Made by a program: the position numbers and the translations under genes. DNA of 64,000 nt from Notospermus geniculatus (lineage: Eukaryota; Nemertea; Pilidiophora; Heteronemertea; Lineidae): contig NMRB01000019.1 in NCBI GenBank assembly GCA_002633025.1, positions 500,782 to 564,781 on the forward strand, written 5' to 3'. Positions within the stretch are counted from its first letter, which is position 1, and every line of letters begins with the position of its first letter. The notes under the pieces are model-generated. The model was not told the DNA's origin. It did not search any database and saw only the letters and a program-made list of their open reading frames with translations. Of this stretch, positions 38,201 to 48,873 are shown in pieces.

Positions 38201-40697
38201 TCAGGTTTCTTACACCGATGGGTGTGATTACAGCGGAGGATGGCGGTCCTTTTGTCGGTGAAGTGTTGGTCACGTGATGGTATCAAGTGTTCTCTGGGGT
38301 TATAATACAATAAAGTGCTTTCATGATGAGATGGTTTCTTGATTTGAGAAAGTGGGGTGTACGTGTACTTTACCAGGTGAAATTCATGTTGGTTTGATGG
38401 CTTGTGCATTTGAAATAATAGGTTCTAGTGTGTTGAAGTCTTTTGTCAATACGGTGTTGGCTGTAATACCCTAGATGATTCTATCACTGATCTCACATTT
38501 TGTGCAGTCTCATTGTGGCGTCACTTTTGAGCGCCAGTCCACCATGCTGATGTCGATGACAAGTTCACCATGTGCAAACCACGCCATGGCTGAAGTTACA
38601 CACACCACACACTCAGCTTGCATGCACTAACCACGAAGTGCGCCACGTGGGTCAGTGACATAATTTTGACATCAATTTGACAGATTTTTCTGTGGTGACA
38701 TCATCTTCTCAATCTCTATAGCCTGCACCTCGGTCATGCCACAATTTCTGATGACTTTTCACCTCGGAATACCTGTCCTGCATGTTAATTTTGTTGGCAA
38801 GAATGACTCAATAACATTTTAGTCCATTGACATTAATCTCTGAATGTTGTCACAAGGATCAGGTAACGGTCCATATCATAGCCTCAGAAATCATTCTTTG
38901 ATGGAGAAAAATCCGAATGACAACAACGCAGCATGAAGTTATTAAATCACGTACCGAGAAATGGGAAGATAACGAGAGTAAATCACCGGTTAGGTCTGCA
39001 GGTGATAGCGACCCGGAGATGTGATTCGTTTCACTTCCTTACAATATGGAGGCAAATCAACGTCAGCATTGCGTTGTCACGTCCCCCTCTGTGATCTACG
39101 CCTACAGCTAACTCCAGTTAACTTCTAACTCATTCAGCACCACGCACAAACACCGAGCCTTATGGAACATTTTTCTATAAAATGGCTCGTAGGAAATAAT
39201 TTGAAGAAAACAAAATTCTTTGCCAGAAAATACGTGTATTTCTGCCGTAAGCTTTCCCGTCCTTGATGACTTTTCAGTGGCATTGGCCGTTTTTACCTTG
39301 AGAAAATCATTTTTTCGCTATTTTAAAACAGAGTTGCTGTATTATTCTCTGTAGCAGTTTGCTAGCTGTATCGACGAGTGATTTCACGGTGATGGCGTAT
39401 CCATGCCTTCGTGTTCCGCTAGAATCGCTGCATTAAACCCTAATGCAGGTTCAGTATCCGAGTCAATTTATCAAACTAAATTGAATTTCATTTGCCTTTG
39501 TCGGGTGTGATTTCTAGTTTATTGGATGCAGTTTGAAGAGAATGGCTTAGGTAATTGGTTTTTGATTTGACACGTTGAGTGTGCCTCAGATAAGAAACTG
39601 TTTTCTAATGTTCCTGGTATTATGTTCTTTGTAACGTTGACTGCTGACTGTATATCTGTGTCGTCTTATGTCCCTGTTGTGGGCTGAGAGGCACATTTCA
39701 TTTCAAACACTTGAATGGTATAGTGAAATGAAAAATACAGGCAACTGCTTATCTCCACTGCCAGTGTATTGAATCTGATCCCACCAGGGAGTTCCCCAGA
39801 TTGAAGATTAAATTGGTATAGTCTAGTTCCACTGACCCCCTCCAGACAACTTTCACTTCAAAAATTAAGTGCCATCTGGAGGATATCACTTGAACCAGGC
39901 TATAACCAGTCTTGCTGGAACCCATCGAAATTTTTCAATGGAAAGGATCCAATTAGAAATCCGATTGATATGATGACCAATCAGGTTCCTTGATTACCTG
40001 ATAAAGCTCGTTTTCAATCTGATCCTTTTACAGCATTCATCTTCCAGACATCTTGAAAAGCATCTGCATGCTCTGTACATCATGCAGTGCATGACACTAT
40101 ACACTGTGTGGCCTACTTGGTAAAATTCTGCTGGACTTAGGATTCCCGGTCTGAAGTAACATCCAGGATGAGTTTTATTGTCTCCGGTAGTCTATTCTTC
40201 AGTGACTTTTCAGTCCATCACACTATGGCCTTTTTTGGCAGTGATTGGGAATTCGAAATTCGTTAGTTGTTCCATTTCATCTGACATCTGTCCAATGACT
40301 TGTTGATTTGTAATATCATTCTGGCCAGACTTCATGATGAGGATGCAAAGACCCTGGAGACCCACGAAGTTGATGACCTATGTCGATGATGACTGATGTC
40401 GGTGATGACTCGAGCGCTGGGAATTGCAGATGAATGAAAGTTAGCTGGTCGAATAGAGTTAAAACTCTGGATATAGGAGATACTCATGGCCATTCTTCCT
40501 GCTGAGTGTTCTACAAGTGCCCAATTTGCATGAACTGTGCCTCTACGTCGCTTCCAATGTGCTAGGGCCTGCAACTCACCAATAAGACCTTTTCAGCTGC
40601 TGTGTATATGCCTGATATTCAACCAAACTTTACTAAGTTAAGGGATATGCACTCAGTTGTATTTAAATTGACATATTCTCCTTTTCTATACTTTCAG
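35283..40697. other. Gene-free stretch upstream of the YIPF5-like exons
   Basis: I searched for an exon encoding the conserved region that precedes the first recognised YIPF5 exon and did not find one, so this is probably intron or intergenic. A 39-bp direct repeat containing ACTGAGTTGAGGAAATTCCT lies at about 37620 and 37796. The open frames at 36111-36431 (-) and 40332-40574 (-) are unassigned. Confidence 0.4.
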
Positions 40698-43406
40698 ACT
40701 CTGGCCGTTTTAAACCCTTTGAAGGAACCAGACACAAACATCCTGAATGACACTGATCTGGCAGGACCCCTCGTCTTTTGTCTTGCATTCGGAGGCACAC
40801 TGCTCTTGGTTAGTACATGTACCTGATAACTTCTCACTATAGAGTATGCTCTGCTGTATTTTAGTGGCTTTAGGTCTCAAACGTTCGGACTTAAGACCAA
40901 AACCCAGATATATTTGGTTTCTCCACAATCACGATTTTCCTAACTGTTGCGTTTTTTCTGGGACACCCTCTAGAATGTTTCTAAATCACAAAGTTAACTG
41001 GGTACGGATCTAGCCACGGCAATACTTTGAACAAGCCATCGATCATTGCTAAAAATAATGTTACAAAATCTCACCACTGGAGAGATTTTGTAACGTTACA
41101 AAATCTCTCATTGCTGAAAAATAATGTCACAAAATCCCACCACTGGAGAGATTTTGTAACGTTACAAAATCTCTCATTGCTGAAAAATAATGTTACAAAA
41201 TCTCACCACTGGAGAGATTTTGTAACGTTACAAATTCTCTCATTGCTTAAAATAATGTTACAAAATCTCACCACTGGAGAGATTTTGTAACGTTACAAAG
41301 TCTCTCATTGCTAAAAATAATGTTACAAAATCTCACCCCTGGAGAGATTTTGTAACGTTACAAAATCTCTCATTGCTGAAAAATAATGTTACAAAATCTC
41401 ACCATTGGAGAGATTTTGTAACGTTACAAAGTCTCTCATTGCTAAAAATAATGTTACAAAATCTCACCCCTGGAGAGATTTTGTAACGTTACAAAATCTC
41501 TCATTGCTGAAAAATAATGTTACAAAATCTCACCACTGGAGAGATTTTTTAACGTTACAAAATCTCTCTTTGCTAAAAATAATGTTACAAAATCTCACCA
41601 CTGGAGAGATTTTGTAACGTAACAAATATAAGTCTCTCATTGCTAAAAATAATGTTACAAAATCTCACCACTGGAGAGATTTTGTGTAACGTTACAAAAT
41701 CTCTCATTGCTGAAAAATAATGTTACAAAATCTCACCACTGGAGAGAACGTTATGGATGGGCGATGTATCAAGCTCAATTTCAAGACACACAGTGATGAA
41801 CTTGTCGAACCTTTCACAGAATCACAAAAAGTGCATGATATCCTTCTCAGGATACACAGCCTTTTTGTTGTACTGGATTTTGACTGACGCCTCTTGCTTG
41901 TATTGGTGGAGTCTAATCTCAGTCAATTTGCAGCCGCAGATACTAGTATTTGTAACACAAATCATCTCAGTCCGATGTCCTTAGGGGGTGCTTAGTTGAC
42001 AGACTTTGGGATTAGTTTCAACTGCATTCAGATTTTCACTAACTGTCCTTTTGAGTTTACAATGTACTTCTTGTCGCAAGAATGCTGTACTCCTGGGTTA
42101 GCTCCTTTGACAGGCTTCTTCCACATCAGTCTTCACCAGTGCCATCTCTACATATCTCCGTACACTGAAACTAATGATGGTAGATGGAATTCTTCATTTG
42201 GGGAATGGAAGCAACGGTCTGGGAAAACCAGGCATGCACAAGTTTCCAGGCAGTGACAAGGGTCTTGGGCCTATCCTGTTGGGTCATCAACTCACTGCGA
42301 GGCAAAACCTTCTTTGTTACTATAGGTCAATGGATTTCAGCCTTTGTGGTGTAAACATTGCTGTAATCGTACATGTAAATACATGTATTTCCTCATGGGA
42401 GACTTGTGACTGCTTTTCCCACATTGGGTCACATCACATTGACCTGCACTGTTAGCGTGCATATGCAACATGCACGTGTTGAAATGCACTGAGAGCATCC
42501 ATAGTGGCTGGTATTCATAAAAGTTAGCAAATGCTTTTACTTAAGATTTGCACAGCGAGGTCCAATGTAAATGTACTACAAAAATTGAAGTAAAAGCATT
42601 TGCTAGCTTTTATGAATACAGGTATCAGCCAATGGAGGATGAAACATGCCCGGGGAAAGTAGTTGGCTACCATGCTGTGGTCGATCACCTATTGACACTT
42701 AAGAACTAAGTCATTTAATGTGCAATCATAAAAAGTCATGATCAAGCTAAAATTCTCTTTCCAGGCTGGCAAGGTTCATTTTGGCTACATCTATGGCCTT
42801 GGACTGGTTGGATGTGTGGCTATGTACTGCCTATTGAACATGATGAGTCTGACCGGTGTACAAGCAAGTGCTGTTGTCAGTGTCCTTGGCTACTGCCTAC
42901 TACCCATGGTGATACTCTCTGTCATGGCTGTTCTTTTATCTCTCAAGTAAGTCTTTGACCTATACATGTATATATTTACACTTATTGACATTGTCCTAAA
43001 CACTATCTAAAGGTTGCCTGCAATCACCGGGATAGGCCAACTAAGTTTATAAAAGGGGTTTAAATCAGTGTTCATAATGCATTTTTGAGCTTGGCAGTTG
43101 GTGGCCGATGACCGAAATCACCCTCATCTTAGTGAGCCTTATTTATAATTTTTAATACTTGAAAAATTCTGAGTGGACAGCAAGCTTGATACACATTTAC
43201 TTGCAATACATGTAAATGAATTGACTGTTACATCTCTTTTCAGGGGAGCGATTGGAATGGTTCTCACTGCAATCACTGTGGGGTGGTGCAGTTTATCAGC
43301 CTCCAAACTATTTGTGACATCACTAGCTATGGACCATCAACAACCACTCGTTGCTTACCCCTGTGCCCTCGTCTACGGAGTGTTCGCACTGCTTACAGTC
43401 TTTTAG
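40698..43406 (+). CDS. YIPF5: YIPF5/YIP1-family ER-Golgi membrane protein, 3' exons (5' part not found)
   Basis: Three exons splice in frame: 40698-40808, 42765-42946 and 43244-43406, ending in TAG. They encode about 151 residues, equal to the conserved C-terminal part of Yip1-family proteins. The first exon reads [19 protein letters not shown], holding the family DLxGP motif. The second has [12 protein letters not shown] and the GYCLLP signature. The third ends [18 protein letters not shown]. Hydrophobic stretches give about five membrane segments, as in human YIPF5. The family acts in ER-to-Golgi vesicle traffic, binding Rab/Ypt GTPases and Yif1 proteins (established knowledge). All junctions use AG and GT, and phases agree. 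The cytosolic N-terminal exons were not located and may lie upstream or in a gap. YIPF7 is the close alternative, but invertebrates usually carry one YIPF5-type gene. Confidence 0.93.
41030..41752. repeat. 65-66 bp palindromic tandem array in a YIPF5 intron
   Basis: Eleven to twelve units each contain GTTACAAAATCTCACCACTG followed by GAGAGATTTTGTAAC, and then a second copy of GTTACAAAATCTCTCATTGC. Each unit therefore forms a stem from GTTACAAAATCTC and GAGATTTTGTAAC, and each junction is a perfect GAGATTTTGTAAC/GTTACAAAATCTC palindrome. The open frames through the array (87 and 70 codons) follow from a unit length near 66 and have no other support. Confidence 0.9.
42511..42619. mobile_element. 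Foldback MITE in a YIPF5 intron
   Basis: Arms of 35 bp (42511-42545 and 42585-42619) are inverted copies starting GTATTCATAAAAGTTAGCAA, with two or three mismatches and a 39-bp centre. It is about 109 bp with no coding capacity. It lies 145 bp before the penultimate YIPF5 exon. Confidence 0.75.
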
Positions 43407-43659
43407 ATGACGTGACGAATGGATTTACGACTCTCTACATGAACAGTTGAAACAGTGTTACTCGAATATTGCAAGGGTTACGACCATCTCAATCCGCATG
43501 ATCAACTGAATAGAAAACTATGGGCCCTACATGTACATGTACATTATACTTCATGTGTACGTTAATGTATCCATCATTTATAACTCAAAGATGTCTGTGT
43601 TAAAACCTCTCAGCGCAATTTTGTTGTACTCATTGCAGCCACAGTGTCCTTTAAGAATC

Positions 43660-43665
43660 AATAAA
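43660..43665 (+). terminator. Polyadenylation signal AATAAA of the YIPF5-like gene
   Basis: A canonical AATAAA lies about 250 bp after the stop codon on the coding strand, before the satellite DNA begins at 43.85 kb. It is the first such hexamer I see after the stop. Confidence 0.55.
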
Positions 43666-43844
43666 TATCCTCATTGAAAGCTAAAGATTGTTTCGTTCTC
43701 TTGCCCACTTCTGTGCTGACTGGAGACATTTTTAGGCATGATGGGAGAGGAAAAGACTTGCAATGGACAATGACAGTAGACTCTATCACTCCAAAAGAGT
43801 GCAGCACCTGACGGGGCAGCGTCATGACGTCCCGCAGGTCCGTC

Positions 43845-44215
43845 GAAAATAAGCCTGGCGAATAGGAAAAACACCTTAATTTTCTGGCGGAAGCTATTTT
43901 CGGTCCCTCCAAAAAATGTCCTGGGTCCATCAAATAAATTGAAAATAAGCCTGGCGAATAGGAAAAAACACCTTAATTTTCTGGCGGAAGCTATTTTCGG
44001 TCCCTCCAAAAAATGTCCTGGGTCCATCAAATAAATCGAAAATAAGCCTGGCGAATAGGAAAAAACACCTTAATTTTCTGGCGGAAGCTATTTTCGGTCC
44101 ATCCAAAAAATGTCCTGGGTCCATCAAATAAATCGAAAATAAGCCTGGCGAATAGGAAAAAACACCTTAATTTTCTGGCGGAAGCTATTTTCGGTCCCTC
44201 CAAAAAATGTCCTGG
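43845..44215. repeat. 97-bp tandem array
   Basis: Nearly four head-to-tail units of 96-97 bp start GAAAATAAGCCTGGCGAATA and include TTTTCTGGCGGAAGCTATTT. Units are almost identical, so amplification is recent. The array runs into the 21-N gap, so its true length is unknown. Confidence 0.9.
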
Positions 44216-44236
44216 NNNNNNNNNNNNNNNNNNNNN
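44216..44236. other. Assembly gap (21 N)
   Basis: A short run of undetermined bases between the 97-bp and 200-bp arrays. The real distance is unknown. Confidence 0.99.
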
Positions 44237-47105
44237 TACCTACAAAATGACACCAATTGTCTCCTGTTGTCTTTATCAGAACAGCTCGGCAGATGGCCTG
44301 GAATCTTTTGGTACCTCCTGTCCTCAGCCAAGTTTCACTTAGGCCAGTTCGCTCCGTCCTGCGTTCAATGGAATATGACGGCAAATTACGGTAGAAATTG
44401 CGAATGCAGGAAGCTGGTCTGTTTAGAAGAAGGATATATCCACAAAATGACAGCCATTGTCTCCTGTTATCTTTATCAGAACAGCTCGGCAGATGGCCTG
44501 GAAACCTTTGGTACCTCCTGTCCTCTGCGAAGTTTCACTTAGGCCAGTTCGCTCCGTCCTGCACTCAATGGAATATGACGGCAAATTACGGTAGAAAATG
44601 CGAATGCAGGAAGCTGGTCTGTTTAGAAGAAGGATATACCTACAAAATGACACCAGTTGTCTCCTGTTGTCTTTATCAGAACAGCTCGGCAGATGGCTTG
44701 GAATCTTTTGGTACCTCCTGTCCTCAGCCAACACTTAGCCCAGTTCGCTCCGTCCTGCATTCAATGGAATATGACGGCAAATTACGGTAGAAAGTGCAAA
44801 TGCAGGAGACTGGTCGGTTTAGAAGAAGGATGTACCTACAAAATGACACCAAATGTCTCCTGTTGTCTTTATCAGAACAGCTCGGCAGATGGCCTGGAAA
44901 CCTTTGGTACCTCCTGTCCTCAGCCAAGTTTCACTTCAGCACAGTTCGCCCCGTCCTGCACTCAATGGAATATGACGGCAAATTACGGTAGAAAATGCGA
45001 ATGCAGGAAACTGGTCTGTTTAGAAGAAGGATATACCTACAAAATGACACCAATTGTCTCCTGTTGTCTTTGTCAGAACAGCTCGGCAGATGGCCTGGAA
45101 ACCTTTGGTACCTCCTGTCCTCAGCCAAGTTTCACTTAGGCCAGTTCGCTCCGTCCTGCACTCAATGGAATATGACGGCAAATTACGGTAGAAAATGCGA
45201 ATGCAGGAAGCTGGTCTGTTTAGAAGAAGGATATATCTACAAAATGACACCAATTGTCTCCTGTTGTCTTTGTCAGAACAGCTCGGCAGATGGCCTGGAA
45301 TCTTTTGGTACCTCCTGTCCTCAGCCAAGTTTCACTTAGGCCAGTTCGCTCCGTCCTGCGTTCAATGGAATATGACGGCAAATTACGGTTGAAAATGCGA
45401 ATGCAGGAAGCTGGTCAGTTTAGAAGAAGGATATATCTACAAAATGACAGCAATTGTCTCCTGTTATCTTTATCCGAACAGCTCGGCAGATGGCCTGGAA
45501 ACCTTTGGTACCTCCTGTCCTCTGCGAAGTTTCACTTAGGCCAGTTCGCTCCGTCCTGCACTCAATGGAATATGACGGCTAATTACGGTAGAAAATGCGA
45601 ATGCAGGAAACTGGTCTGTTTAGAAGAAGGATGTACCTACAAAATGACACCAATTGTCTCCTGTTGTCTTTATCAGAACAGCTCGGCAGATGGCCTGGAA
45701 TCTTTTGGTACCTCCTGTCCTCAGCCAAGTTTCACTTAACCCAGTTCGCTCCGTGCTTCGTCGAATTCAATATGACGGCAAATTGCGGTAGAAAATGCGA
45801 ATGCAGGAAACTGATCTGCTTAGAAGAAGGATGTATCTACAAAATGGCACCAATTGTCTCCTGTTGTCTTTATCAGAACAGCTCGGCAGATGGCCTGGAA
45901 ACCTTTGGTAGGCCTACCTCCTGTCCTTTGTCAAGTTTCACTTAGCACAGTTCGCTCCGTCCTGCACTCAATGGAATATGACGGCAAATTACGGTAGAAA
46001 ATGTGAATGCAGGAAACTGGTCTGTTTAGAAGAAGGATATACCTGCATAATGACACCAATTGTCTCCTGTTGCATTTATCAGAACAGCTCGGCAGATGGC
46101 CTGGAATCTTTTGGTACCTCCTGTACTCAGCCAAGTTTGACTTTGCACAGTTCACTCCGTCCTCTGTTGAATTGAATATGACGGCAAATTGAGGTAGAAA
46201 ATGCGAATGCAGGAAACTGGTCTGTTTAGGAGAAGGATATACCTACAAAATGACACCAATAGTCTCATGTTGTCTTTATCAGAACAGCTCGGCAGATGGC
46301 CCTGAAACCTTTGGTACCTCCTGTCCTCATGCCAAATTTCACTAAGCACAGTTCGCTCCGTCCTGCGCGTTCAATGGAATATGACGGCAAATTACGGTAG
46401 AAAATGCGAATGCAGGAAACTGGTCTGTTTAGAAGAAGGATATACCTACAAAAGGACACCAATTGTCTCCAGCTTTCTTTATCAGAACAGCTCGGCAGAT
46501 GGCCTGGAAACTTTTGGTAGCTCCTGTTCTCAGCCAAATTTCACTTAGCCCAGTTCGCTCCGTCCTGCGTTCAATGCAGTATGAGGGCAAATTACGGTAG
46601 AAAATGCGAAGGCAGAAAATTACTTGGCTGAGGATAGCAGGAACCAAAAGTTTCCAGGCCATCTGCCGAGCTGTTCTGATAAAGACAACAGGAGACAATA
46701 TTGGCGCCATTTTGTAGGTAGGCCTATATCCTTCTTCTAAACAGACCAGTTTCCTGCATTCACATTTTCTACCGCAATTTTCCGTCACATTCAATTGAAC
46801 GGAGGATGGAGCGAACTGGGCTAAGTAAAAGTTGGCTGAGGACAGGAGGTACCAAAAGATTCCAGCCCATCTGCCGAGCTGTTCTGATAAAGGCAACAGG
46901 AGACAATTGGTGCCATTTTGTAGGTATATTTTTCTACTAAACAGACCAGTTTCCTGCATTCGCATTTTCTACCGTAATTCGGAGCTGTTCTTGTGAAGAT
47001 ACATGTAACAGGACACAACTGGTGTCATTTTGTAGGGAAGGTGAATCATTCCTCTAAACAGACCACTGTCCTGCATTTGCATTTTCTACCGTAATTCGAG
47101 GTCAT
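44237..47105. repeat. 200-bp satellite array with an orientation switch
   Basis: About twelve direct monomers run from 44237 to about 46615. The word ACCTACAAAATGACACCAAT recurs at intervals of 196-204 bp. Each monomer also carries CAGAACAGCTCGGCAGATGG and ATGACGGCAAATTACGGTAG. From about 46620 to 47105 two to three further monomers appear in inverted orientation. Divergence rises toward the right end. Open frames of 60-178 codons in this zone recur as fragments of the same repeat. Since 200 is not a multiple of three, none continues through the array, and they are not genes. Confidence 0.93.
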
Positions 47106-47829
47106 GTTCTATTATGTAACGCAGGAGGGAAACGTAACGGCTGAGATTTTGACTAGGACAGATCTGAGTAGGTACCCAACTCAACATACAGATTACCAAG
47201 GTGGGGTAGTCATAAATAATAAGTGATGGTCATCACTTGGACATTGACGTTGGATTTCTGTAGTTCGTGGTGCTGCCACCAGTTGGCTCCCTCGACGTCG
47301 ACAGTAGTACATGCATAGCATAGGACACCGTGCTCCTTTAATTTTTGCCGCCAGTGGCGTTCAGATCAGTGGGTGTGTCACGTGTCTCGCCCGAATCATC
47401 AGTTGAAGGACAGAAGTCAAGGGCTGCGCATGTACTTGCGTAGAGGTACCCCATGAAGGCAGGAGGAAGAAGCATGCTTGTTTTATACGGATTTTTAATG
47501 AAGAAAAACATCTCAATTCAAGGTAAGATACATGTACAAATATTTCTCTGCACAAATGTAAATTTATGACCACAAGTAACACTAAAGTGATATTTCTCGA
47601 TTTTTGGTACATTTAGAAGTTGTGGAACCTCTCTGCGTCTTGCAGAAATCGGCTCTCGTAGATGTAGGTGTACACTAAACAAAGGGTGTGTCCCTGTGAA
47701 ACGGCATCAAGTTAAATATAAAGCTCTATGGAATACAGATTAGTAATGGAACTAGGTAATACAGCATTTCTTTGAATTGGTGCCAAATTATGAGTTAGAC
47801 TTCCAGCGTAGCTAATATTAAGGGCAGAT
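47106..47829. other. Region downstream of BRCA2, likely including its 3' UTR
   Basis: No coding exon is recognised. On the minus strand this follows the BRCA2 stop codon. I see no canonical AATAAA near the stop. ATTAAA variants on the minus strand occur near 47494-47499 and 47337 but are weak evidence. The 83-codon minus frame at 47361-47612 is unassigned. Confidence 0.4.
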
Positions 47830-48873
47830 CTACTTCCTACGGCAAAGGCGGGATGATCTCCTTTGCCTAGCACCATCGGAATTGGGTTTGTTGCGATGTT
47901 TTTGTCCAGTTTTTGCGAACTCGGTGGAAGTGCTGCAGTCACTATCCTGTGACTGCGAGGATTTGCTCATTCCCTCAACATCACATGTGTTATGCTGAGG
48001 AATGTTTGAATCATGAATATCCACTTGATTATCCTGCGAGTGAAGTCCCTTTCCTTTGTTTGAATTTTGGCTGTCGGTCATGTTCTCCTTCTTGATCATG
48101 TGTATGTCACAGTCTCCTGAGCCTTCTGGCACGGACTGTACTGAATGAGTTATGGCTAGATTGGCTCCCTGTGTATCGCCTTGAGCAACAGAGTTGGTAC
48201 ACCGTTCTGGTACCACCAGTTTCGTGCATGCAACAGATTGTCCAGAGTTTGACTGCTTACGATTTCTCCTACCAGAAGCCAGTCCAATTCTCCTTGCCTT
48301 CTTCATCAGTCCAGTCTGTACCAGTGGTGTAACCATGACACTTGAAACATGATCTGCTATGGGAGCTTTTGATTGAAAGTCAATACCAGGAACATCATTG
48401 AATTCATCACATAAGTTTGTAACCACTGTTCGGTTTTCCTGTCCAGAATGGGGAGTTCTATTTGACGTTGAGTCCACAGGAGTCCGAGCAGGAGCTTTGA
48501 AATCTTTCCGTAGTTTGCTGGAAACTGGTGTACACAGTGGTACAACTTCCAACAGGGGGGTCCCACTCCCTGTCCTTTCATAGACTTCGAGTCTCTTCGA
48601 TTTGGATCTCTGCAATGACCTCTGCTGGGAAAGTCTGATATCTTCCGAACCCTCACCCATCACTAGTGGACTGCGACATGACAGTGAAGTTGAGGAAGGA
48701 TCAGGACCAGGTGTTGAGGCAGAAGTTGTCAAAGGTGTTGTTAGACTTTGCTGTGGAGAGACGCTTATCCTCGTCAAGGGTCGATAAGGTGTCGACGTTA
48801 TCTTTGATCCTGCCCCCGAAGCAGTCGAGTCACCAGCTTTCTGCTTCATAATTTCAATCACAGATTGAGGATT
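47830..48873 (-). CDS. BRCA2: BRCA2 terminal exon: C-terminal S/T-P-rich tail
   Basis: A single 1,044-bp exon encodes 347 residues after OB3, starting NPQSVIEIMKQKAG and ending RQRRSSRLCRRK. It contains about ten Ser/Thr-Pro sites, including STPYRP, TTPLTT, CTPVSS, RTPVDS and VTPLVQ. The vertebrate tail carries a CDK-regulated RAD51-filament binding site and nuclear localisation signals. The FKAPARTPVDS segment and the basic ends here are candidates for the same roles, but sequence similarity is too low to assign them. The tail is rich in Ser, Asn and Gln and likely disordered. Confidence 0.9.
   Translation of the reverse strand, partial: NPQSVIEIMKQKAGDSTASGAGSKITSTPYRPLTRISVSPQQSLTTPLTTSASTPGPDPSSTSLSCRSPLVMGEGSEDIRLSQQRSLQRSKSKRLEVYERTGSGTPLLEVVPLCTPVSSKLRKDFKAPARTPVDSTSNRTPHSGQENRTVVTNLCDEFNDVPGIDFQSKAPIADHVSSVMVTPLVQTGLMKKARRIGLASGRRNRKQSNSGQSVACTKLVVPERCTNSVAQGDTQGANLAITHSVQSVPEGSGDCDIHMIKKENMTDSQNSNKGKGLHSQDNQVDIHDSNIPQHNTCDVEGMSKSSQSQDSDCSTSTEFAKTGQKHRNKPNSDGARQRRSSRLCRRK

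Noticed and set aside
41027-41617. Repeat-encoded peptides (period [20 protein letters not shown])
   Set aside because: They arise from a 65-66 bp tandem intron repeat whose sequence is explained by palindromic structure, not coding.
40985-41752. CRISPR-like array of palindromic repeats
   Set aside because: There are no unique spacers of constant length, the units are contiguous tandem repeats, and the DNA is eukaryotic.
44207-47018. Cysteine-rich frames of up to 178 codons in the satellite
   Set aside because: They are repeats of one 200-bp monomer read in shifting frames and stop within or after one unit.
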